Source: a virus
IMG/VR virus record: IMGVR_UViG_3300028829_000632
Coordinates: 1-57,157 of that record
DNA: 57,157 bases
Reading direction: 5' to 3' (one strand)
The notes beneath the pieces are model-generated. The model saw only the letters and a list, made by a program, of their open reading frames with translations, had not been told where the DNA came from and searched no databases. The stretch's first letter is position 1; every line of letters starts with the position of its first letter. Made by a program: the position numbers and the translations under genes. Below, piece after piece: positions 22,025 to 29,768 of this stretch.

Positions 22025-23701
22025 ATGTTTAAATCAAATAGAAATCCACAGTTCAGGTCTAAGTTCAGTGAAGATATTTTCAATACTAAATACTCACACA
22101 CAGGTGCAGAAACTATGCACGAACTGGCATGTACTCTGGTTGAAGATGTATGTCAGAGCTATCTAACTCGTGACGAGAAGGACGAACTGATTGACCACAT
22201 GTCTAACCTCCGCTTCCTTCCGGGTGGTAGATATTTATACTATGCAGGACGCGAAAAGAAATTCTTTAATAATTGTTACCTTCTTCGAGCAGAAAAAGAT
22301 ACCAGAGAAGATTGGGCTGACCTGTCTTGGAAGTCTGAGTCATGCTTGATGACAGGTGGTGGTATTGGTATTGATTACTCTGTCTATCGTGGAGAAGGGG
22401 CGGTCCTTAAAGGCACAGGTGGGACAGCTAGTGGTCCTATCCCTAAGATGCAGATGATTAACGAGATTGGCCGCAGGGTTATGCAGGGTGGTAGCAGACG
22501 TAGTGCTATCTATGCTTCGCTTAACCATCAGCATCCAGACATCATGCAATTCCTTAATGCTAAGAACTGGAATGACATGCCTGTAGGAAAAACAGGGCAG
22601 ACTTATTTCGATGTTAAGCAAGATGACTTTGACTTCCCTTGTCCTCTTGATATGACAAATATCAGTGTGAATTATGATACTGATTGGTTGTTGAATTACT
22701 GGGAGACAGGAGAAATTGGAGATGTCTTTAGGTACAATGTGCAACAGGCTCTTAGAAGTGCCGAACCCGGATTTAGTTTTAACTTCTTTGAGAAAGAAAA
22801 TGAGACCCTTCGTAATGCTTGTACTGAGGTTACGTCCGAAGACGACAGTGATGTCTGTAACCTTGGCAGTCTTAATTTTGCTAGGATTGATGACCTCGGC
22901 CAACTCAAAGATGTTGTTCAACTCGCAACCAAGTTTCTCTTGTGTGGAACATTACGAGCACAGCTACCTTATGATAAGATTAAAACTGTCCGTGAGAAAA
23001 ACAGGCGGCTTGGCTTGGGACTCATGGGGCTTCACGAATGGCTTATCCAACGAGGACATAGGTACGAGACTACCCCAGAACTGCATCGCTGGCTTAAAGT
23101 TTACGAGGCAGAGTCCGACAGAATTGCCAGAGACTTTTCAAAAACACTTTCTGTTTCACGACCAGCAGCGGTTAGAGCGGTTGCGCCTACTGGAACAATC
23201 GGTATTCTGGCTGGAACTTCCACAGGTGTTGAGCCTATATTTGCAGTGGCATACAAACGACGCTACCTCAAGTCAAAGAAGTGGCACTACCAGTATGTGG
23301 TAGACAGTGCCGCTCAAGAGATGATTGATCTCTATGATACTAAGCCAGAGAAAATTGAATCAGCAATTGATCTTGCCACTGACTACGAACGACGACTAAG
23401 TTTCCAAGCTAACGTGCAGGAGTATGTAGATATGTCTATTTCTAGCACTATCAATCTTCCTGCATGGGGAACACCTAACAACAATGAAGATGGTGTAGAA
23501 GACTTTGCACAGACGTTGGCTAAGTATGCTCACAGACTACGTGGCTTCACTTGCTTCCCTGACGGGTGCCGTGGTGGTCAGCCTTTGACTGCTGTTCCTT
23601 ATGCGGAAGCAGTTGTAAAGCTGGGCGAAGAATTTGAAGACAACGTACAGACACATGACATCTGCGACATTAGTGGGAGCGGTGGGGTTTGTGGAGTGTA
23701 A
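22025..23701 (+). CDS. Class II (B12-dependent) ribonucleotide reductase
   Basis: Seen: 558 aa. It has FNNCYLL (first redox Cys), SCLMTGGGIGIDYS, the active-site NACTEV (~262) and VCNLGS, APTGTIGILAGTSTGVEPIF, and a C-terminal pair of Cys in ICDISGSGGVCGV for re-reduction. Known: the PTGTIG and GIEPIF-type motifs with no radical-subunit gene nearby are typical of NrdJ, which uses adenosylcobalamin and needs no NrdB. Inferred: makes dNDP/dNTPs from host pools, dependent on host cobalamin. Shorter than many cellular class II enzymes; no nrdB, thioredoxin or glutaredoxin is seen in the window. Confidence 0.9.
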   Translation: MFKSNRNPQFRSKFSEDIFNTKYSHTGAETMHELACTLVEDVCQSYLTRDEKDELIDHMSNLRFLPGGRYLYYAGREKKFFNNCYLLRAEKDTREDWADLSWKSESCLMTGGGIGIDYSVYRGEGAVLKGTGGTASGPIPKMQMINEIGRRVMQGGSRRSAIYASLNHQHPDIMQFLNAKNWNDMPVGKTGQTYFDVKQDDFDFPCPLDMTNISVNYDTDWLLNYWETGEIGDVFRYNVQQALRSAEPGFSFNFFEKENETLRNACTEVTSEDDSDVCNLGSLNFARIDDLGQLKDVVQLATKFLLCGTLRAQLPYDKIKTVREKNRRLGLGLMGLHEWLIQRGHRYETTPELHRWLKVYEAESDRIARDFSKTLSVSRPAAVRAVAPTGTIGILAGTSTGVEPIFAVAYKRRYLKSKKWHYQYVVDSAAQEMIDLYDTKPEKIESAIDLATDYERRLSFQANVQEYVDMSISSTINLPAWGTPNNNEDGVEDFAQTLAKYAHRLRGFTCFPDGCRGGQPLTAVPYAEAVVKLGEEFEDNVQTHDICDISGSGGVCGV

Positions 23702-23708
23702 AAAAGAC

Positions 23709-23737
23709 TTGCACTATAAATAAAAATACTATATAAT
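23709..23737 (+). promoter_or_regulatory. Sigma-70 promoter before hsp20
   Basis: TTGCAC (23709-23714), 17 bp, TATAAT (23732-23737). Predicted start 23743-23744 coincides with a hairpin TGAAGC/GCTTCA (23743-23766). It rules out the ATG at 23742 as the hsp20 start. Confidence 0.8.
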
Positions 23738-23792
23738 ATATATGAAGCTGCTAAAACAGGGCTTCACTAACTCGCCAAAGGAGAAAAATATT

Positions 23793-24203
23793 ATGCCAAA
23801 TATTACAAGAACAGTATTAAGTAACTATGCAATTGGGTTTGATTCTTTATTTCAGGAACTGGAAAATATCAAAGATCAGTTTAGTAGCAACTATCCACCA
23901 CATAACATTACCAAGATTGACGAAAATAATTTTAAATTAAGTCTTGCTGTAGCAGGATTTACTAAAGAGGAATTATCAATTACCTCTGAAGATGGTTTGG
24001 TTTCTGTCAAAGGTAGCAGAGATACAAAAAATAAAACTGAAAACTTATACAACGGTATTGCAGAAAGAGATTTTTATAAAAGGTTTAAGATGAGTGAGCA
24101 TATGGAAGTTGTTGATTCTAAACTCATGAATGGTATTTTAACTTTGTCTCTTCAAAGAGAAGTTCCAAAAGAAAAGCAACCCAAGACTATTAAAATTAAC
24201 TAA
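23793..24203 (+). CDS. Small heat-shock protein, Hsp20/IbpA type
   Basis: Seen: 136 aa. The alpha-crystallin domain spans about residues 38-130, with LAVAGFTKEELSI, DGLVSVKG, FYKRFKM and the signature NGILTLSLQRE. Known: Hsp20 proteins hold unfolding proteins; marine phages carry them, usually near structural genes. Inferred: aids folding of phage proteins during infection. The C-terminal I-x-I anchor may be IKIN. The ATG at 23793 has AAGGAG at the right distance; the gene has its own promoter and a terminator-like hairpin, so it is expressed alone. Confidence 0.9.
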   Translation: MPNITRTVLSNYAIGFDSLFQELENIKDQFSSNYPPHNITKIDENNFKLSLAVAGFTKEELSITSEDGLVSVKGSRDTKNKTENLYNGIAERDFYKRFKMSEHMEVVDSKLMNGILTLSLQREVPKEKQPKTIKIN

Positions 24204-24211
24204 GGAAAGGA

Positions 24212-24243
24212 TGTAGAGAGGGGGTTGTAGCTTCCTCTCTACA
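24212..24243 (+). terminator. Terminator-like hairpin after hsp20
   Basis: 10-bp perfect stem TGTAGAGAGG/CCTCTCTACA with a 12-nt loop, followed by ACTATTTAT, a weak T-run. The next ATG (24253) is nine bases further on with no ribosome-binding site outside the hairpin. Confidence 0.6.
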
Positions 24244-24252
24244 ACTATTTAT

Positions 24253-25032
24253 ATGTCTAAAGAATTACCATTTACTGTATACATAGGATACGATCCACGC
24301 GAACAAACAGCCTATGATGTATGTAAGTTTGCTATCGAACGTACCGCATCTAAAGCTGTACGAATTATACCCATTAAACGCCCCACTGTTGAGCGCATGG
24401 GTCTATACTACAGACAGTTTGATATTGTAGACGATCAGTTCATTGACCTGAAAGATGGTCGCCCTTTCTCTACTGATTTTAGTTTTACTAGGTTCCTTGT
24501 GCCAGCACTTAATATGTACGAGGGCTGGGCTTTATATATGGACTGTGATATGTATATGCGGACAGACATTAATGATTTGTTTGAAGAGTATACTACTCAG
24601 GAGTACTCAGATTTTTATCCTTTGTTTTGTGTGCAGCATGATTATGCTCCTACAGAAACAGTTAAGATGGATGGTAAGCTACAAGAAAATTATTTTAGAA
24701 AGAACTGGTCTAGCTTTGTACTATGGAACTGTGCTCACCCAGCACATCAGAAGCTAACAATTAATGAGATCAATTCAAACAGTGGGTCTTGGCTACATAA
24801 GTTTGGCTGGCTTTCTGATAAAGCATCTGACATTGGCAAGATCACAGAGGACTGGAACTGGCTTGATGGACATTCAGATGTAAACCTTAATGCTAAAAAT
24901 GTTCACTTCACAACTGGTGGTCCTTGGTTTAAGGATTGGAATTGTCAGAGAACTATGGATGCACAGTATGCCTCCGAGTGGAATATGGATTATTCTTATT
25001 TACTTTTACATGGACTGACTAATGAAATATAA
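24253..25032 (+). CDS. GT-A fold glycosyltransferase
   Basis: Seen: 259 aa. An opening strand TVYIGYDPREQTAYDV, later FLVPALNMYEGWALYMDCDMY, whose D-C-D is a DxD metal/nucleotide-sugar site, and VHFTTGGPWFKDW near the end. Known: this layout fits GT8-like retaining transferases. Inferred: transfers a sugar from a nucleotide-sugar donor; acceptor unknown. It leads a three-gene cassette with the Maf-like protein and a methyltransferase. Its start just after the hsp20 hairpin lacks a clear ribosome-binding site. Confidence 0.8.
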   Translation: MSKELPFTVYIGYDPREQTAYDVCKFAIERTASKAVRIIPIKRPTVERMGLYYRQFDIVDDQFIDLKDGRPFSTDFSFTRFLVPALNMYEGWALYMDCDMYMRTDINDLFEEYTTQEYSDFYPLFCVQHDYAPTETVKMDGKLQENYFRKNWSSFVLWNCAHPAHQKLTINEINSNSGSWLHKFGWLSDKASDIGKITEDWNWLDGHSDVNLNAKNVHFTTGGPWFKDWNCQRTMDAQYASEWNMDYSYLLLHGLTNEI

Positions 25033-27421
25033 AGTTGTAACTTGTTTTAACGAAGACATTCTAAATCAAACAGGAAACATAGTTCTAAATCAATTTAAAG
25101 ATTCTTGGTCACGAGATATTGAGTTTCATTTATATCACTATGATATGGATATTACTAAGCATAGTCTACCTCAAGGGTCGAATATTTTTTACCATGCTCT
25201 GGATAAGCTAGAGGACTATGTTAATTTTTCCAGTGAGTACGCAGAACATAACGGTACTGAGGGAGGACAGATTCCATATCAGGATATCCTAGACCCACAT
25301 AAGTTTATGCCTCGTGTCTTAGCTATGACAGAGTGTGCATTTAATAATGTTGATGCATGGATGGTCTGGTTAGACCCTGACGTAATCTCACAGAAAAAGA
25401 TTACAGTAGCAGAACTAGATAAACTATTTCCTGATGGGAAAGAAAAGATTGATATGGTATGTCTTGATGACTCAGGTCATTTTGCTGCTTACAATCTTTC
25501 TAGACAGACAGCAGTAGACTTGCTTGGAGATTTTAGAGGAGCGTTTATTTCTGGAGAGTTTTTGAACTATCGTGAGTGGCATGACAGCTTTATTTTAAAT
25601 AGGCTTCGTACCATTTACGTAGCTCATGGCATGAGGGTACATGAAATTTCTAGTAAGTCTTCCTATGTTAATGATTTATTTGCTTGTCTCAGAGATAAGA
25701 AGAATGCTTCCCTTAGAGACAAAGAAGGCAACAGGCTTATTCAACTGTCTGATACCGAAACATCTCCAGACATTCTACCCAACAGGTATCGCCAGCTTGC
25801 TGACTTAATCAGGCACTACAAGCCAAGCACTCTGCTAGAGACAGGCACATGGAATGCAGGTCGGGCTGTTGAGATGGCTCTGGCAGCGTTTGAAAATACA
25901 GACAGTGTACATTATGTTGGCTTTGATTTGTTTGAAGATGCTACGTCAGCCACAGATGCTTTAGAATTTAATGCCAAGCCACACAACACAGAGAAGGCTG
26001 TCTCAGCTAGGCTTGACGAGTTTAAGGAACACATGAAAGAGAAAGAGAAGAAAGATTTCTCTTTTGAAATAGTAAAAGGAAATGTAAGAGAGAGCCTAGC
26101 CAAACACTATAAGCTAGATAATCTTAAAAAATATCCACATCAATTAGAGTCTGTAGACTTTGCTTTAATTGGCAGCGGCAACAGTAAAGAAACCGTAGAG
26201 ATTGAGTATGAGTTTTTAAAAGATGTTCCAGTTGTTGTCATGGATCATTACTTTACAAAGGATGACGACGACAATATTCCACAGGAAGAAGCTCAGGGTG
26301 TTAAAAAAGTTTTTGATGGTATTGCCATACAGAAATTAGAAGAAAAACCTGCGGTAGAAGATGGGTGGACTGTCTTTGACGAGAAGAGTGTAGTTAGAAA
26401 ATACATCTTACCTTCTGGAGATAAGGTAGTTGATGGTGGACATACACATCTTGCGGTTGTTCTAAGCGATTTAGACTTGGAAGAAGTTCCAGACACATTG
26501 AAACGTGTGCCTATTATTGTACATCCAAGAGACTCGGTTCCTAGAGAGTACATTACAAATAATATCCAAACCAATATGAAACTTATTGGAGATAAGAAGT
26601 GGGTAACTAAACATCCTGCCAATAAAGAAATGGGTATTATTGTTTCTGCTGGGCCGTACATCGACTACGATGCACTGAAAAAATTTATCAGTGATAACCC
26701 ACATGCTAAATTACTTACAGTTAAACACGCGTATCCACAGCTACTTGCTCAAGGTATCAAGCCTTGGGGTTGTGTTGTCTTAGACCCTCGACCTATTACA
26801 GGTAAGAGTACACACAACATTATTCGTAAAGACTTGTTTGCAACCGTTGATCCTACTACAAGATTCTTTGTTGCCTCTATGACTGATCCTTCTGTTACTG
26901 AGCACTTGATTGAGAACAAGGCTTCTATCTATGGTTGGCATGCCTATACTGATTCCCTTCGTCAAGAAGAAGAGCAGGGTAAAGAAATTGTTAATCAGCA
27001 GGTTAAGGTAGAAGATAACCTTGGCATCCCTCAAGGAGCTACGCTTATTACTGGCGGTACGTGTGCAGCCATGAGAGCTATTGGCGTCTTCCATACAATG
27101 GGTGTTAGAAATATTCATCTATGGGGCTTTGATTGTTGTAGAGAAGAGCCTACGAAAGAAGAAAAAACAGAGACTACGGGTGATGTAGAAGGAGGAGAAG
27201 TTCCTAAGCCTAAGTACATTGAAGTTAATGTAGAAGATAAAACTTATTGGACTACAGGTGAGCTTCTAGCTATGGCACAAGATTGCGAGAAAGTCTTTTC
27301 AGATCAAGGCATGGAAGGTGTGTTAGATTTCCACGGAGAAAATACAATGGTTGCTGATCTTTGGAAAATAAATAACAGTAGGGACAAGCGCCCTCAATTT
27401 AAGGATTACTACAATGACTGA
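25022..27421 (+). CDS. Three-domain glycosyl/methyl transferase with Maf/MptE-like domain
   Basis: Seen: 799 aa. Residues 1-225 resemble a glycosyltransferase (VVTCFNEDILNQTG; later DAWMVWLDPDV). Residues ~260-440 look like a SAM methyltransferase fold (LLETGTWNAGRAVEM, VGFDLFED, FEIVKGN). Residues ~535-710 match the DUF115/Maf pattern: GIIVSAGPYID, QGIKPWGCVVLDPRP, then ATLITGGTCAAMRAIG and NIHLWGFDCC. Known: DUF115 covers MptE pterin enzymes and Maf flagellin glycosyltransferases. Inferred: a fused sugar-transfer enzyme modifying the host surface or the virion. It overlaps both neighbours (11 and 8 bases). Confidence 0.7.
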   Translation: MKYKVVTCFNEDILNQTGNIVLNQFKDSWSRDIEFHLYHYDMDITKHSLPQGSNIFYHALDKLEDYVNFSSEYAEHNGTEGGQIPYQDILDPHKFMPRVLAMTECAFNNVDAWMVWLDPDVISQKKITVAELDKLFPDGKEKIDMVCLDDSGHFAAYNLSRQTAVDLLGDFRGAFISGEFLNYREWHDSFILNRLRTIYVAHGMRVHEISSKSSYVNDLFACLRDKKNASLRDKEGNRLIQLSDTETSPDILPNRYRQLADLIRHYKPSTLLETGTWNAGRAVEMALAAFENTDSVHYVGFDLFEDATSATDALEFNAKPHNTEKAVSARLDEFKEHMKEKEKKDFSFEIVKGNVRESLAKHYKLDNLKKYPHQLESVDFALIGSGNSKETVEIEYEFLKDVPVVVMDHYFTKDDDDNIPQEEAQGVKKVFDGIAIQKLEEKPAVEDGWTVFDEKSVVRKYILPSGDKVVDGGHTHLAVVLSDLDLEEVPDTLKRVPIIVHPRDSVPREYITNNIQTNMKLIGDKKWVTKHPANKEMGIIVSAGPYIDYDALKKFISDNPHAKLLTVKHAYPQLLAQGIKPWGCVVLDPRPITGKSTHNIIRKDLFATVDPTTRFFVASMTDPSVTEHLIENKASIYGWHAYTDSLRQEEEQGKEIVNQQVKVEDNLGIPQGATLITGGTCAAMRAIGVFHTMGVRNIHLWGFDCCREEPTKEEKTETTGDVEGGEVPKPKYIEVNVEDKTYWTTGELLAMAQDCEKVFSDQGMEGVLDFHGENTMVADLWKINNSRDKRPQFKDYYND

Positions 27422-28157
27422 TAATAGCTGGGAAAAAACCAAGCTTTCTAAATGGGGACATGTTCCAGACAGAGAGATTGATTATGAGTCGTCCCATACT
27501 CATAAGCACAACGCATCTGAAAAGTACCATGAGCTTCTTTCAGAATATAAGGAGATGCACTCAGCAGCTAAAGGAATGTTTAACGGTAAGAGCCTATTAA
27601 AATTTGTAGATATTATTGGAAGCTATCTAGAAAAGAACGACTGCATTAGTTTGCTAGACTATGGTGCTGGTAAGGGTGTTCTTTACGGCGATGACTTTAA
27701 AGAACTATCTGATGAAATAGATAAGCCCCTTGGAGAACTTTGGAATTTAGATTCTTTCAGACTGTACGACCCAGCATATGAGCAGCATAATGCGCTGCCT
27801 GATCCTTGGGAGAAGGGTAACTTTGATGCAGTAATTTGTACTGATGTGTTGGAACATATTCCAGAGACAGACTTGAAGTGGGTAGTGGATGAAATTCTAT
27901 CCTATGCAGGTAAGATGGTGTTCTTTAATATTGCGTGTGTCCCTGCGCTAAAGAAGTTTGCTGACGGAACTAACGTACATATCTCTGTCTTTGAACCTCA
28001 GTCATGGTTAAACTTCTTTGCTGACATGTCTTTTAAATATCCTGAATTAAAAATATATTTGTTCTTCGATACTGTAGATAAAGAAACTGACAAATTAATT
28101 ATGGATGGTTATAAGCTAGAGATGTATCCACAAGTTACAAAACTTAAACACAAGTAG
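27414..28157 (+). CDS. Class I SAM-dependent methyltransferase
   Basis: Seen: 247 aa. Motif I LLDYGAGKGVLYG (~80), then LYDPAY as the acidic strand end, and ICTDVLEHIPE (~141), the motif IV form of small-molecule methyltransferases. Known: this arrangement binds S-adenosylmethionine. Inferred: methylates a sugar or related product of the two preceding transferases. Overlaps the upstream gene by 8 bases. Confidence 0.8.
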   Translation: MTDNSWEKTKLSKWGHVPDREIDYESSHTHKHNASEKYHELLSEYKEMHSAAKGMFNGKSLLKFVDIIGSYLEKNDCISLLDYGAGKGVLYGDDFKELSDEIDKPLGELWNLDSFRLYDPAYEQHNALPDPWEKGNFDAVICTDVLEHIPETDLKWVVDEILSYAGKMVFFNIACVPALKKFADGTNVHISVFEPQSWLNFFADMSFKYPELKIYLFFDTVDKETDKLIMDGYKLEMYPQVTKLKHK

Positions 28158-28166
28158 GAGATCATA

Positions 28167-28565
28167 ATGATTGTAGATTCAATTATAGGAGTGGCGGGTA
28201 AAGTCCTTGATAAGTTTGTTGAAGACAAAGACCTGCGGGTTAAGCTAGAGTCTGAATTAAAGTCTCAGCTTATCACACTAGACATGGCTCAGGCACAGGC
28301 TAACATCGAACAGGCCAAGCATCCATCTGTCTTTGTAAGCGGAGCTAGACCAGCTATCATGTGGGTCTGTTGCTTTGCACTATCATGGCAGTTTATTGTT
28401 GCCCCTATTGTAAGTTGGGGACTAGCTATCTGGTATCCTATTATTATTCTTCCTACATTAGACACACAAGCTCTGATGACTTTGCTTCTTTCCCTTCTCG
28501 GTCTTGGTGGGATGCGTACAGCAGAGAAGTGGAAAGGTGTTGCTCGTAACAACATGAAAAATTAA
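28167..28565 (+). CDS. Holin of the 3-TM (GTA-type) superfamily
   Basis: Seen: 132 aa. Residues 1-50 form an amphipathic/charged N-terminal helix; then KHPSVFVSGARPAIMWVC leads into three hydrophobic segments (about 60-80, 83-100, 104-118), ending with a basic tail. Known: the R.P...W motif before the membrane helices marks the GTA_holin_3TM family, common in alphaproteobacterial phages. Inferred: makes the inner-membrane hole at lysis. GGAG precedes the ATG. Confidence 0.75.
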   Translation: MIVDSIIGVAGKVLDKFVEDKDLRVKLESELKSQLITLDMAQAQANIEQAKHPSVFVSGARPAIMWVCCFALSWQFIVAPIVSWGLAIWYPIIILPTLDTQALMTLLLSLLGLGGMRTAEKWKGVARNNMKN

Positions 28566-28567
28566 TC

Positions 28568-29056
28568 ATGGCCTTAAACGAAAAGCAAGAGAAGTTTGCA
28601 CAGGCTTATGTGCTGCACCGCAATGCAACTGAGGCAGCTAAGGCCGCAGGGTATTCGGATAAGTCAGCCTATAACCAAGGCTATCGACTGCTACAGCTAG
28701 ACGAGGTTGTAGAACGAGTTCATACATTAGAGAATGAACTAGAAACTAATGTTAATGTTATTGAAGAAATTGAAAAGCAGTACTCATATGCTGCCACTAA
28801 TGGACACACTAATAGCGCCATCAAAGCACTTGAATTACTAGGTAGAGTACGTGGAGCTAACTCAGATACAGGCGTACCGAAAGACCGAGAAGCACTAGAA
28901 GCTGCGATTATAAAATGCCTTAACGTATTAGGGCAAGAAAAACTAATTGACCTGCTATCTAGGACAGATTATGCAGATTTGTTCTTTGAAGCAGAAGATT
29001 TAAAAGAAAACGCTGCCGAGGATGCGTCAGGAGAGCCGTTGGAGAGCGTTGGGTAG
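28568..29056 (+). CDS. terS: Terminase small subunit
   Basis: Seen: 162 aa. The N-terminus LNEKQEKFAQAYVLHRNAT then EAAKAAGYS is the helix-turn-helix of the Terminase_2 family; the rest is helical with an acidic C-terminal tail (~135-162) expected to touch the large subunit. Known: TerS recognises phage DNA and delivers it to TerL. Unusual: it lies at the end of the rightward arm, more than 22 kb from TerL and on the opposite strand. It starts two bases after the holin stop. Confidence 0.85.
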   Translation: MALNEKQEKFAQAYVLHRNATEAAKAAGYSDKSAYNQGYRLLQLDEVVERVHTLENELETNVNVIEEIEKQYSYAATNGHTNSAIKALELLGRVRGANSDTGVPKDREALEAAIIKCLNVLGQEKLIDLLSRTDYADLFFEAEDLKENAAEDASGEPLESVG

Positions 29057-29130
29057 GTAACCTAGCCTAAACAAGCTACATGCTCTGTACGGCGCTCTCT
29101 ACCCCCTTAGCGTTGATATCGCTATTTCCT
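29057..29130. terminator. Convergence point with candidate terminators
   Basis: The two arms meet here. A small stem TAGCG/CGCTA (29108-29124) is followed by TTTCCTTT on the plus strand, a modest terminator for the rightward arm. GAGAGCG (29042-29048) also pairs with CGCTCTC (29093-29099) across a large loop. Neither is strong. Confidence 0.4.
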
Positions 29131-29511
29131 TTACTTATAACTCCACACCCAAGGCCGAGGGTGGTCTTCACCGCTCATATCGTCTAGATGAATGAACCTT
29201 CTTTCGATTGGCCCTCTCTGAGCTACACCGATACCTGTCATACCCATCTCCATTGCAATACGAATCAGACGGTAAGCATCTTTACCTGACACAGCTACGT
29301 CAACTGCTCGACCATAAATATGTGGTGACTTAGGCGCACCGTTAATAGCAGAGTTATGGGCTATATGTCGGTAACCTGAATTGATAATCATAGGGGTATT
29401 AAACTTTTTACGGACTGCTATTAACTTCTCCATGAAGCTATCGTCCATTTCACATTCACCTGTGCCGTGACAGGACATTTCTTTTCTTGTGAAAAACAAA
29501 TTCTCTAACAT
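29131..29511 (-). CDS. M15-family peptidase (endolysin or virion peptidase)
   Basis: Seen: 126 aa. The pattern of Peptidase_M15_3: SGYR, HN, KSPHIYGRAVDVAVSG with zinc ligands His and Asp, then RFIHLDD and RPWVWSY near the end (third ligand His). Known: these D,D-peptidases cut peptidoglycan cross-links. Inferred: a late lysis enzyme, complementing the SleB-type hydrolase encoded early, or a virion-associated peptidase. It shares one base with the upstream 81-aa gene. Confidence 0.85.
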   Translation of the reverse strand: MLENLFFTRKEMSCHGTGECEMDDSFMEKLIAVRKKFNTPMIINSGYRHIAHNSAINGAPKSPHIYGRAVDVAVSGKDAYRLIRIAMEMGMTGIGVAQRGPIERRFIHLDDMSGEDHPRPWVWSYK

Positions 29512-29756
29512 TATTTTACCTTTACTAAAAATGAATCTAACTTAGCGTCTAGTCTATCAAACCTATCCATAATTTTACCAAGGTCTTTCTCTACGTCTGC
29601 CTTAGTCGCATAGGTCTTGGCAACCTCTTCTCGTGTGTCGGCAATACGCCTCTTAGTTTCTTGTACCTGTTGGCTAATGCCGCGCACCCACCATACAAAG
29701 GAACCACCGGCTATACTTAGTATTGCATTCCAAATCATAGTGGGATCGCTAGGCAT
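29511..29756 (-). CDS. Small TM plus coiled-coil protein (81 aa)
   Basis: One hydrophobic helix at ~7-25, then a long charged helix with heptad-like spacing to the end. Adjacent to the M15 peptidase, so a holin-like or spanin-like lysis partner is possible; the family is not recognised. No lipoprotein signal is present. Confidence 0.65.
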   Translation of the reverse strand: MPSDPTMIWNAILSIAGGSFVWWVRGISQQVQETKRRIADTREEVAKTYATKADVEKDLGKIMDRFDRLDAKLDSFLVKVK

Positions 29757-29768
29757 TATATTTACTCC

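Noticed and set aside
22340-22921. 193-codon minus-strand frame inside the RNR gene
   Set aside because: Antisense to conserved RNR motifs; no promoter or ribosome-binding site.
22716-23303. 195-codon plus-strand frame in another frame of the RNR gene
   Set aside because: Overlaps the RNR in a different frame and lacks any sensible protein pattern.
23742-23792. Upstream ATG as the hsp20 start
   Set aside because: It lies at or before the predicted transcription start and has no ribosome-binding site; the ATG at 23793 follows AAGGAG.
6704-29130. T7-like RNA polymerase or integrase gene
   Set aside because: I looked for both among the long frames and found no matching motifs; the promoters seen are host sigma-70 type.
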